Source: an uncultured Brevibacterium sp.
GTDB taxonomy: Bacteria > Actinomycetota > Actinomycetes > Actinomycetales > Brevibacteriaceae
Length of the DNA stretch: 6,836 bases
Direction: 5' to 3'
NCBI GenBank assembly: GCA_902489215.1
Contig: CABTZE010000109.1
Span: forward strand, 1 to 6,836
The translations under genes were made by a program, and so were the position numbers. Of the stretch, positions 1 to 5,936 are shown piece by piece. The first letter of the stretch is position 1; the number at the start of each line of letters is the position of its first letter. The notes below the pieces were generated by a model. That model made no database searches and was not told the DNA's origin. It saw nothing but the letters and a program-made list of their open reading frames with translations.

Positions 1-875
1 ACGGACGCGTCCGCGCCATGTTCGATGAAAACGGCAACACGGTCGAAGAAGCCGGCCCGTCGCGTCCCGTGCAGGTGCTCGGCCTGTCGAGCGTGCCGCG
101 CGCAGGCGATTCCTTCATGGTTGTCAGCGACGACCGCACGGCGCGTCAGATCGCCGAGAAGCGCGATGCTCTTGAACGCAACGCGGCAGCCGCCCGCAGT
201 CGCAAGCGCATCAGTCTCGAAGACTTCACGAAGGCGATCGAAGAGGGCAAGATCGACATGCTCAACCTCATCCTCAAGGGTGATGTGTCGGGTGCTGTCG
301 AAGCCCTCGAAGACTCGCTGCTCAACATCGAAGTCGGCGACGGCGACGAAGTCGGCCTGCGGATCATCCACCGCGGTGTCGGTGCGATCACCGAGAACGA
401 CATCAACTTGGCAACCGTCGATAACGCAATCGTCATCGGCTTCAACGTTCGTCCCGAAGCCAACGCGCGTGACCTCGCGGATGCTGAAGGCGTCGACGTT
501 CGCTACTACTCGGTGATCTACGACGCGATCGACGACATCGAAGCTGCGCTCAAGGGCATGCTCAAGCCGGAATACGAAGAGGTGCACATCGGCTCGGCCG
601 AGATCCGCGAAGTGTTCCGTTCGTCCAAGTTCGGCAACATTGCCGGTTCGATCGTTCGCGACGGTGTGATCAAGCGCAACGCCAAGGTTCGCCTGACCCG
701 CGACGGTGTCGTCATCGGCGACAACCTCGCAGTCGAATCGCTGCGCCGCTTCAAGGACGACGTCACGGAAGTTCGCGACGGCTACGAATGTGGTATCGGC
801 CTGGGCAAGTTCAACGACATCCGCGAAGGCGACATCCTCGAAGCCTTCGAGATGCAGGAAAAGCCCCGCGACTGA
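1..875 (+). CDS. infB: Translation initiation factor IF-2, C-terminal part (5'-truncated by window)
   Basis: IF-2 is the GTPase that brings initiator fMet-tRNA to the 30S subunit and promotes subunit joining. Only about the last 290 residues are here; the reading frame is open to the window edge (first full codon at position 3, reading GRVRAMFDENG), so the ATG at 18 is internal. The GTPase domain lies upstream and is not seen. Visible in order: the end of the domain II barrel (GPSRPVQVLGLSSVPRAGD), the domain III region with its lead-in helix (SRKRISLEDF, then LNLILKGDVSGAVEAL, IIHRGVGAITENDINLA and ADAEGVDVRYYSVIYDAIDD), and the C2 fMet-tRNA-binding barrel (SSKFGNIAGSIVRDG and YECGIGLGKFNDIREGDILEAFEM). 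These are near-consensus family blocks. The stop is TGA at 873-875, and rbfA follows after 23 nt, the usual bacterial neighbour, so the two are probably cotranscribed. Identity is very secure. Confidence 0.98.
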   Translation, partial: GRVRAMFDENGNTVEEAGPSRPVQVLGLSSVPRAGDSFMVVSDDRTARQIAEKRDALERNAAAARSRKRISLEDFTKAIEEGKIDMLNLILKGDVSGAVEALEDSLLNIEVGDGDEVGLRIIHRGVGAITENDINLATVDNAIVIGFNVRPEANARDLADAEGVDVRYYSVIYDAIDDIEAALKGMLKPEYEEVHIGSAEIREVFRSSKFGNIAGSIVRDGVIKRNAKVRLTRDGVVIGDNLAVESLRRFKDDVTEVRDGYECGIGLGKFNDIREGDILEAFEMQEKPRD

Positions 876-898
876 GGCTGGAGTAAGGAGACTCTGAC

Positions 899-1354
899 AT
901 GAGTGATCCCACACGCGCACGGAAGATTGCCGACCGGATCAAGGTTCTCGTGGCTGAAACCCTCGAAAAGCGGGTCAAGGATCCGCGCCTGGGCTTCATC
1001 ACGATCACCGATGTCCGGGTGACCGGAGACCTGCAGAACGCCACAGTGTTCTACACGGTCTTCGGCGATGACGAACAGCTCGCCTCAACGCAGGCGGCGC
1101 TGGAATCGGCGCGCGGTCTCATCCGCTCCGAAGTGGGTAAGGGACTGGGCATCCGACTGACCCCGACCCTTGAGTTCACGGCGGACGCTGTGCCGCAGGC
1201 AGCTGAAGACATCGAGAACCTGCTGGCGAAAGCACAGGCGCGTGACGCTGAAATCGCGGCCGCATCTAAGGGTGCGGTTCCGGCTGGGGACGAAGACCCC
1301 TACCGGAAGCCCAAGGAGCGTCAGCCGAAAGAGGACTTCGACTTCGACGACTGA
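899..1354 (+). CDS. rbfA: 30S ribosome-binding factor RbfA
   Basis: RbfA is a small KH-fold protein that binds immature 30S subunits and helps 16S rRNA 5'-end maturation, with a known role in cold adaptation. The 151-residue product is slightly longer than the typical 120-135 because of an acidic/basic tail (about residues 128-151, ending EDFDFDD), common in actinobacterial RbfA. Visible family blocks are ARKIADRIKVLVAETLEKRVKDPR (split over residues 7-30), LGFITITDVRVTGDLQNATVFYTV (31-54) and SARGLIRSEVGKGLGIRLTPTLEF (70-93). SARG at 70-73 is the helix-kink segment of the RbfA KH domain. The ATG at 899 is supported by AAGGAG at 885-890 with an 8-nt spacer. It lies 23 nt behind infB and is followed by a strong terminator hairpin, so infB-rbfA probably ends a transcription unit. 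Confidence 0.97.
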   Translation: MSDPTRARKIADRIKVLVAETLEKRVKDPRLGFITITDVRVTGDLQNATVFYTVFGDDEQLASTQAALESARGLIRSEVGKGLGIRLTPTLEFTADAVPQAAEDIENLLAKAQARDAEIAAASKGAVPAGDEDPYRKPKERQPKEDFDFDD

Positions 1355-1371
1355 CCTCATGTGACGAAAAT

Positions 1372-1412
1372 CGTAGGGGGCGGCTTTGCATTGTGCATAG
1401 CCGCCCCCTATG
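1372..1412 (+). terminator. Rho-independent-type terminator after rbfA
   Basis: A perfect 12-bp stem pairs 1374-1385 (TAGGGGGCGGCT) with 1399-1410 (AGCCGCCCCCTA). It can be extended outward by one G-U and one C-G pair (1372-1373 with 1411-1412) and inward, past a T-T mismatch, by TGCA/TGCA (1387-1390 with 1394-1397) around a TTG loop. Only a short T-rich run (TTTATAA) follows, so the U-tract is weak, but the GC-rich stem directly behind the rbfA stop strongly suggests termination of infB-rbfA. Confidence 0.85.
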
Positions 1413-1434
1413 CTTTATAAAGCTTCGGTAACGT
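1412..1434 (+). promoter_or_regulatory. Possible promoter/operator region before the LAS peptidase gene
   Basis: Directly behind the terminator lies a 12-bp palindrome GCTTTATAAAGC (1412-1423), then GGTAACGTTC (1428-1437). TAACGT at 1429-1434 fits the loose actinobacterial -10 pattern TANNNT, about 22 nt before the GTG at 1457, but no good -35 is seen. GTAACG resembles one half of the repeats bound by the actinobacterial response regulator MtrA, which controls cell-wall hydrolases; only one half is present, so this is only suggestive. Confidence 0.25.
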
Positions 1435-1456
1435 TCATTAAGGATTGGAAACATCA

Positions 1457-2281
1457 GTGGGTAGACACTCAGCACCTAAGAAGAGCGCTTTCGCTGACGT
1501 CGCTGATCTTCTTGGAGCAGTTCGTCCGTCCAAGCCCGGCCGCCGTTCGGCCCGTCGCGATGGGGAAGCTCTGACTTCCGCCGGCATCCTCGCCAAGATC
1601 AACCGCCGCCCGGTTCTTTCGGCTATCGCCGTCCCCGTTGCCGCAAGTGCCGCAATTGCAACATCCGCAGCTGTGATGACCTCCAATGGCACCGGCGAAG
1701 ACGACGTAGCGGCATTCGCTTCGAAGCTCGCCCCGGAGGCTGACGCTGTTACGCCGAAGGCGCCCAAGGACGCCGATAAGGCAGTCAAAGCGGGTTCTGT
1801 TTCTCTTGCTGAGCCTGTTGAGGAGAACTCCGACGGTTCGGCCGGTCCCGCATCTGGTGCTTCCGGCAGCAAGTCCTCTTCTGACGGCAAGTCCTCTTCC
1901 GCTGGTGCCGCAGCGGCCTCCGGCAACGTCTCTGGCGAGAAGTGCTCGGTGTCCTCTTCTATTGAAAGCGGACTCACCCCCAACGGGATTTCCGCATACC
2001 GCGCAGTCTGCGCCGAATTCCCGCAGGTGAAGTCCTACGGCGGTCGCCGCAATGACCCGGGATCGGATCACCACTCGGGCAACGCTGTTGACGTTATGAT
2101 CACCGGTTCGACCGGCGACGCCATTTCGAACTACCTGATCAAGAACTCCTCGAAGCTCAACATCAAGTACATCATCTGGGAACAGCGCATCTGGATGCCC
2201 GGACGCGGTTGGAAGCAGATGGAAAACCGCGGAAGTGCGACCGCAAACCACTTTGACCACGTCCACATTTCTGTGAAGTGA
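1457..2281 (+). CDS. Membrane-anchored LAS/M15-type peptidoglycan peptidase
   Basis: This is probably a zinc peptidase acting on cell-wall peptides outside the membrane. With the GTG start the product has 274 residues. Segments: a basic cytoplasmic N-terminus beginning MGRHSAPKKS; one hydrophobic signal-anchor at about 52-75 (VLSAIAVPVAASAAIATSAAVM); an Ala/Asp/Ser/Gly-rich low-complexity linker to about 158; then a C-terminal domain. That domain has the LAS-enzyme pattern HxxGxAxD (H205 to D212 in HHSGNAVDV) and HFDHVH with the HxH pair H268/H270, so the expected zinc ligands H205, D212 and H270 are all present. C163 and C185 could form a disulfide. The domain looks like the ARB_07466/M15-like C-terminal domain found in actinobacterial exported proteins. 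GTG at 1457 is preferred because GGA at 1447-1449 gives SD spacing and MGRHS is a recurrent actinobacterial start. The last 4 nt overlap truB (GTGA), implying coupled translation. Substrate and cleavage site are not deducible. Confidence 0.85.
   Translation: MGRHSAPKKSAFADVADLLGAVRPSKPGRRSARRDGEALTSAGILAKINRRPVLSAIAVPVAASAAIATSAAVMTSNGTGEDDVAAFASKLAPEADAVTPKAPKDADKAVKAGSVSLAEPVEENSDGSAGPASGASGSKSSSDGKSSSAGAAAASGNVSGEKCSVSSSIESGLTPNGISAYRAVCAEFPQVKSYGGRRNDPGSDHHSGNAVDVMITGSTGDAISNYLIKNSSKLNIKYIIWEQRIWMPGRGWKQMENRGSATANHFDHVHISVK
1869..1899 (+). repeat. 13-bp direct repeat in the Ser-rich linker
   Basis: GCAAGTCCTCTTC occurs at 1869-1881 and again at 1887-1899, an 18-bp (six-codon) period that encodes SKSSSDGKSSS. 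It lies in the low-complexity linker of the peptidase and probably reflects a small in-frame duplication that could change linker length without breaking the frame. Confidence 0.7.
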
Positions 2282-3210
2282 CGAATTCCTCTCCGGGCCC
2301 CACCGGGCTTCTTCTGATTGACAAGCCCGGTGGGATCACCAGTCACGACGCTGTTTCGCGCACCCGGCGCTGGTACGGCACCCGCAAAGTAGGGCATGCG
2401 GGAACCCTCGATCCCATGGCCACGGGTCTCCTCGTGCTCGGTTTGGGGCAGGGGACAAAGCTTCTGACCTATGTGGTTGGGGCTGATAAGACCTACACCG
2501 CCACCATGCGCCTGGGCTCGTCAACGCCCAGTGACGATGCTGATTCATCGCCCGATCGCTTCGCTGACCCGGCCGTTTTGGCAGCGCTGACCGAAGCTGA
2601 GATCCGGGAGGCCGTGGCCAAGCAGACGGGAAGCATCGAGCAGGTGCCTTCGGCTGTTTCCGCCGTGAAGATCGATGGCAAAAAGGCCTACGAGCTCGTG
2701 CGTGCCGGAGAAGACGTCCAGCTCAAAGCCCGTTCGGTGACTGTCTCGCAGTTCGATATTCACGATATCCGCCGCGCCGAATCCCATATCGACGTTGATG
2801 TTTCCGTCGACTGCTCGACCGGCACCTATATCCGCGCTTTGGCCCGCGATATCGGTGAGGATCTCGGTGTCTACGGGCACCTGACTGCTCTGCGCAGGAC
2901 GCGTATCGGTCCTTTTTCTGTTGATGATGCCAATGCGCTTCCCGAGCGGGATCAGGTTGACGAGGTGCCGCCTCCTGAGCTGATCGACCTCGGCTCGGGT
3001 GCCGCGGGGCTGATGCCCGCTGTGACGATCGATGCGCAGGTTGCGCGCGGTCTCCTCGAGGGACGGTTTCTCCCTATTCCCGGAGCTGACTCGAGTGCTG
3101 ATAGGTGCGCCGCAATTGCCGATGGCAAGCTCGTGGGCATTGTCGAGCCCCGCAAGGGTGCGTGGAAGATCGCGGTGGGAACTGCCTCGATCGATAACTA
3201 CAAGTCATAA
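2278..3210 (+). CDS. truB: tRNA pseudouridine(55) synthase TruB
   Basis: TruB converts U55 of the tRNA T-loop to pseudouridine and also acts as a tRNA folding chaperone. The 310-residue product matches the family length and carries the diagnostic blocks: GLLLIDKPGGITSHDAV near the N-terminus, GHAGTLDPMATGLLVLGLGQGTK with the catalytic Asp at residue 45, KTYTATMRLG with the conserved Tyr at 73, SAVKIDGKKAYELVRAG (128-144), and SVDCSTGTYIRALARDIGEDLG (176-197) with the conserved Arg at 186. The C-terminal part (about 230-310) is a small PUA-like domain of the actinobacterial type. The start is GTG at 2278, overlapping the stop of the upstream peptidase gene by GTGA. No clear Shine-Dalgarno is visible, so translation is probably coupled to that gene. 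No terminator is visible behind it. Confidence 0.97.
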   Translation: MTNSSPGPTGLLLIDKPGGITSHDAVSRTRRWYGTRKVGHAGTLDPMATGLLVLGLGQGTKLLTYVVGADKTYTATMRLGSSTPSDDADSSPDRFADPAVLAALTEAEIREAVAKQTGSIEQVPSAVSAVKIDGKKAYELVRAGEDVQLKARSVTVSQFDIHDIRRAESHIDVDVSVDCSTGTYIRALARDIGEDLGVYGHLTALRRTRIGPFSVDDANALPERDQVDEVPPPELIDLGSGAAGLMPAVTIDAQVARGLLEGRFLPIPGADSSADRCAAIADGKLVGIVEPRKGAWKIAVGTASIDNYKS

Positions 3211-3248
3211 TCACTTGTAAACCAAAAAACAAGTTATTTCGCTTGTTT
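3199..3248. promoter_or_regulatory. Array of four alternating ACAAG/CTTGT half-sites (putative operator)
   Basis: In the AT-rich gap before the SatD-like gene the half-site appears four times in alternating orientation: TACAAGT (3199-3205), ACTTGTA (3213-3219), AACAAGT (3228-3234) and GCTTGTT (3241-3247). The first two form a perfect 7-bp inverted repeat with a 7-nt spacer; the last two form AAACAAG/CTTGTTT. Starts are 14, 15 and 13 nt apart. The first site overlaps the end of truB and its neighbourhood, and the last overlaps a possible -35. A repressor or activator binding as dimers is an inference; the adjacent HTH protein is the obvious candidate. Confidence 0.5.
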
Positions 3249-3273
3249 GAGTGGTGTTTTGCTGAAATACTGT
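3243..3273 (+). promoter_or_regulatory. Possible promoter of the SatD-like gene, perhaps leaderless
   Basis: TTGTTT (3243-3248) and TACTGT (3268-3273, matching TANNNT) are separated by 19 nt, longer than ideal. TACTGT ends only 4 nt before the ATG at 3278, and no Shine-Dalgarno is visible, so transcription could begin at or next to the start codon. The -35 would be covered by the last CTTGT half-site. The prediction is weak. Confidence 0.3.
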
Positions 3274-3277
3274 CGCT

Positions 3278-3859
3278 ATGTTCGTCATCAACGCCGATCA
3301 GCGTGATTCGCGCAGCAACCCTGACCGTGTGCCGGCCCTGCTGGCGTCTGCGGCCGAGTGCTCCGCCGTCCTGCCTTTTGAACGGACAGTGGGGGACGAG
3401 GTGCAGGGTGTGTTCGCCAGCGGGGCGGAGGTGCTGGCTGCACTCGAGCTTATTCTGCGCAGCGGACGATGGTCTGTTGGCATCGGCGTTGGCTCGGCGG
3501 AACTTGCAGAGACGCCTTCGGCCTCGAGGGGTGACGCTTTTGTCGCCGCGCGCTCAGCCGTTGAAACAGCCAAAAAGCGCTGGCAGGAAATCGCCGTGTG
3601 CTCACCCGCTGGGGTGGTAGAGCCTGCGCAGACGCTTGCCGGCTTGACTGGATACTGGATTGAGAAGGCCAGCGACAGGCAGTGGGAAGTTCTTTCCTTG
3701 GCCCGCAGCCACACTCAGCGTCAGGTTGCCGAGCAGCTGCAGATCTCGCAGCAGGCGGTGTCTGACTCGCTGCGGGCATCCAGAGCCGCGGCCGTTGAAG
3801 AGGGAATGATGCAGCTGGAGCTGCTGCTCGACGAAGAGAACGGGCGTCACGATGCTTGA
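3278..3859 (+). CDS. SatD-like protein: cyclase-like N-terminal domain plus helix-turn-helix
   Basis: A 193-residue protein of the SatD type found in many actinobacteria; its molecular role is not established to my knowledge. The N-terminal half (about 1-110) shows VINADQRDSR (D7, S11, R12), ERTVGDEVQGVF (D40), a helix, WSVGIGVGSAE (65-75) and RGDAFVAARSAVETAKKRW (84-102). This order of blocks recalls class III nucleotidyl cyclase folds: an Asp at the end of strand 1, a GD turn, a VGIG strand and an AAR helix. The C-terminal part (about 145-172, HTQRQVAEQLQISQQAVSDSL) is a sigma-70 region 4/LuxR-like helix-turn-helix, so DNA binding is likely. The ATG at 3278 gives the expected family N-terminus but has no clear SD. 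The last 8 nt overlap the next gene. Autoregulation through the upstream ACAAG/CTTGT array is an inference. Cyclase activity is doubtful because the usual Asn before AAR is absent. Confidence 0.75.
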   Translation: MFVINADQRDSRSNPDRVPALLASAAECSAVLPFERTVGDEVQGVFASGAEVLAALELILRSGRWSVGIGVGSAELAETPSASRGDAFVAARSAVETAKKRWQEIAVCSPAGVVEPAQTLAGLTGYWIEKASDRQWEVLSLARSHTQRQVAEQLQISQQAVSDSLRASRAAAVEEGMMQLELLLDEENGRHDA

Positions 3860-4256
3860 ACTGCTGGCTGCTGTAGCCGCCGGGGTCGCGGCCTCGCTGA
3901 TCGGATGGCCCGTAACATCCCTCATTTTGCGAGCCGCCGCGAGCAGGCGCGAAAAGCCGGCGCTCGACATCAAGCAGGAGCCTGCGGTGCAGGAAGCCCC
4001 CGCCATCGACTCCCCGGGCCTGCTCCGCGGAGGACTGTGGATCGGTCTGCTCGAAAGGTTCACCGCGACAGTAGCCATTGCGCTGGGCCAACCCGAGGTT
4101 CTCGCCGTCATCGTCGCGCTTAAAGGGCTTGGACGCTTCCCGGAGCTGCGGGCGTCTCGCGCGGCAGGGGAGAGGTTCATCATCGGCAGCCTTGCTTCGC
4201 TGGCGGTGGCCGGTGTGCTGGGTGAAACAGCCCGGTTTCTTGTGCGCTACGCTTAG
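3852..4256 (+). CDS. Small membrane protein resembling the C-terminal part of DUF3307 proteins
   Basis: The 134-residue product is of unknown function. An N-terminal hydrophobic helix (about 2-28) is followed by a charged loop (31-55). Two or three more membrane-prone segments follow: GGLWIGLLERFTATVAIAL (60-78), VLAVIVALK (83-91) and FIIGSLASLAVAGVLG (109-124). The blocks GLLERF, VALKGLGRFPEL and GERFIIGSLAS match what I recall of the C-terminal half of DUF3307 membrane proteins, which often neighbour satD-type genes. The usual N-terminal DUF3307 part is missing, so this is a short form. The ATG at 3852 overlaps the SatD-like gene by 8 nt, indicating one operon and probably a shared role; ribF follows after 24 nt and may be cotranscribed. 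The family assignment is from memory of motifs and only moderately sure; the gene itself is well supported. Confidence 0.7.
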   Translation: MLELLAAVAAGVAASLIGWPVTSLILRAAASRREKPALDIKQEPAVQEAPAIDSPGLLRGGLWIGLLERFTATVAIALGQPEVLAVIVALKGLGRFPELRASRAAGERFIIGSLASLAVAGVLGETARFLVRYA

Positions 4257-4280
4257 CCCGTCCCAAACATAAGGAGCGTC

Positions 4281-5264
4281 GTGGAGATTTTCCGGTCGAC
4301 AGCAGAGTTCGCTGCCGGGCCTAAGCGTCTGCAGACGGCCAACGCCGTGACGATCGGCAATTTCGACGGTGTTCACCGCGGCCACCGGCTGGTGCTGGGC
4401 GAGCTCGTGGCCACCGCTGAACGGCTTGGCATCCCGTCGGTCGTCCTGACCTTCGATCCTCACCCGGCGGCCGTGCACACTCCGGAGCACGCTCCGAAGC
4501 TCATCATGGGACTCGATGAGAAGCTCGAGAAGATCGCCGAAACCGGAGTCGACGCGGTTCTCGTGCAGCACTACAGCCTCGACTTCGCACAGGCCAGCCC
4601 CGAGGAGTTCATCCGCGATTACCTCGTAGGCCACATGCATGCCAGTGCAATCGTCGTCGGCAGCGATGTTCGCTTCGGTCGCGGAAACTCGGGAGACCTC
4701 AGCACCCTGCGCACCTACGGCAGGGAACGCGGAATCAACACCGTCATCGGCCTTGACGACCTCGGTGATGACGGCGGACGCTACTCGTCGACGGAGATCC
4801 GCTCACTCATCGACGCCGGCGATGTCGCGGCTGCCGCCCGCATTCTGGGTGAACCCCATTCGGTGACCGGCACCGTCGTCCACGGCAACGCCCGGGGACG
4901 CGAACTCGGCTTCCCGACGGCCAACCTCGGTTTGGTCGACGGCATGATCCCGGCCGACGGCGTGTACGCGGGCTGGACTCGCTTCAACGGCGGAGAGCGC
5001 ATGCCCACGGCAATATCCGTGGGCTCGAACCCCACGTTCCACGGTGATGATCGGCGCGTGGAAGCGCACATCATCGGTGTGGACTTCGCAGACCTCGACG
5101 TCTACGGGGACGAGGCCGAAGTCGTATTCACCCACCGCATTCGCGGCCAGGTCGTCTTCAACGGCCTCGACCAGCTGATCGAGCAGATCGCCTTAGACGT
5201 CCGCGATATCTGCACCGCTTTGGGCATAGAGTGCCCGGAGCAGTCCGAGGGTCGCCTGAGCTGA
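4281..5264 (+). CDS. ribF: Bifunctional riboflavin kinase/FAD synthetase RibF
   Basis: RibF phosphorylates riboflavin to FMN and then adenylylates FMN to FAD. The 327-residue product has both modules. The N-terminal FAD synthetase nucleotidyltransferase shows TIGNFDGVHRGH (24-35, HxGH-type nucleotide site), TFDPHP (57-62), VVGSDVRFGRGNSGD (125-139) and YSSTEIR (168-174). The C-terminal riboflavin kinase shows GTVVHGNARGRELGFPTANL (197-216) with the PTAN ATP/Mg site at 212-215, SVGSNPTF (246-253) and VEAHIIG with the likely catalytic Glu at 261. Length and both domains are normal. The start is GTG at 4281 with AAGGAG at 4271-4276, a short 4-nt spacer. It follows the DUF3307-like gene by 24 nt. 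Its last 72 nt overlap the convergent mtnN gene, and no terminator is visible there. No FMN riboswitch is seen upstream. Confidence 0.97.
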   Translation: MEIFRSTAEFAAGPKRLQTANAVTIGNFDGVHRGHRLVLGELVATAERLGIPSVVLTFDPHPAAVHTPEHAPKLIMGLDEKLEKIAETGVDAVLVQHYSLDFAQASPEEFIRDYLVGHMHASAIVVGSDVRFGRGNSGDLSTLRTYGRERGINTVIGLDDLGDDGGRYSSTEIRSLIDAGDVAAAARILGEPHSVTGTVVHGNARGRELGFPTANLGLVDGMIPADGVYAGWTRFNGGERMPTAISVGSNPTFHGDDRRVEAHIIGVDFADLDVYGDEAEVVFTHRIRGQVVFNGLDQLIEQIALDVRDICTALGIECPEQSEGRLS

Positions 5265-5936
5265 CATTTCGGCAGCCTCGTCGACACTGAGCGAAAAGTC
5301 ATCTTCGGCCTTTGGGCCGCACAGGTCCGAAATCGCGCGCACCGCACCGAACGGAATGCCGAAGATGTGGGCCGTCTGCGCGATGGCTGCGGTTTCCATA
5401 TCCGTACTCAGGCCCGCGGGGAACGTGTGCCGCATGTGGCCGATGTTGGCTTCCGTGATGAACGAGGCGCCTGACAGGGCCTCGCCGAACTTCACCCGGG
5501 TCTTGTCTTCGGCCCAGTGTCGCCCAGTGGCAAGCAGCTGGGCGTCTGCAGCGTAGGCAGCGGGCATGTCCGGCACCTGGCCGGGTTCGTAGCCGAAAGC
5601 GGTCGCGTCGGAGTCGTGGAAGCGCACGCCGTCGGCAATCACCACATCGGCAATCGCGATGTCCTCTCCGACGCCGCCGGCTGACCCTGCGGAAATGACG
5701 GCGCGCGGCTCGTACAGCATGGCCGCCTGTGTTGTTGCGGTGGCCGCGTTTGCAAGGCCGATTCCGCTGCGGATGAGAACAGCGGGGCCGAAGTCGAACT
5801 CCAGTCGGTGAAAGTCCGCCGGGCCGAGTGTGCGCAGGTGCTCACGACTTTCGGCTGCGGCCAAGAAAGGCGCGGCCTCCTGGTCCATTGCCACCTGGAT
5901 GACAACGGCACCGCGGGGCGACTGGCTGGAGGTCAT
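5193..5936 (-). CDS. mtnN: 5'-methylthioadenosine/S-adenosylhomocysteine nucleosidase
   Basis: This enzyme (also called Pfs or MTAN) splits adenine from S-adenosylhomocysteine and 5'-methylthioadenosine, detoxifying the by-products of SAM use and supplying S-ribosylhomocysteine to LuxS. The 247-residue product shows VAMDQEAAPFL with the general-acid Glu at 20, LIRSGIGLANAA (54-65), ISAGSAGGV (81-89), ADVVIADGVRFHDSDATAFGYEPGQVP (split over 96-122), STDMETAAIA with the ribose-binding Glu at 181, and VRAISD with the catalytic Asp at 204. The ATG at 5936 shares one base with the luxS stop (TGATG) and has an AGGTG-type SD, so it is preferred over an in-frame ATG at 5957 that lacks an SD and would overlap luxS by 22 nt. 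It is second in the luxS operon. Its 3' end overlaps ribF. Confidence 0.95.
   Translation of the reverse strand: MTSSQSPRGAVVIQVAMDQEAAPFLAAAESREHLRTLGPADFHRLEFDFGPAVLIRSGIGLANAATATTQAAMLYEPRAVISAGSAGGVGEDIAIADVVIADGVRFHDSDATAFGYEPGQVPDMPAAYAADAQLLATGRHWAEDKTRVKFGEALSGASFITEANIGHMRHTFPAGLSTDMETAAIAQTAHIFGIPFGAVRAISDLCGPKAEDDFSLSVDEAAEMSAQATLGLLRALYAQSGADIADV

Noticed and set aside
1445..1456. TTG at 1445 as the start of the LAS peptidase
   Set aside because: The AAGGA at 1440-1444 abuts this TTG with no spacer; the GTG at 1457 gives better spacing and the recurrent MGRHS N-terminus.
1469..2266. Minus-strand open frame (265 codons) opposite the LAS peptidase gene
   Set aside because: It is Gly/Arg/Cys-rich with no recognisable motif or ribosome-binding site, while the plus strand encodes intact zinc-peptidase motifs.
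3227..3248. AAACAAG/CTTGTTT hairpin as a truB terminator
   Set aside because: The stem is only 7 AT-rich pairs with an 8-nt loop and no clean T-run after it, and the arms belong to a wider array of the same half-site, so an operator is a better reading.
4257..4280. FMN riboswitch or separate promoter before ribF
   Set aside because: The gap is only 24 nt and contains nothing beyond an AAGGAG ribosome-binding site, far too short for an FMN riboswitch.
3450..4640. Long minus-strand open frame (396 codons) across the SatD-like, DUF3307-like and ribF genes
   Set aside because: It is antisense to three well-supported genes, its composition is Arg/Ser/Gln/Pro-rich as expected of a high-GC shadow frame, and no family motif is visible.
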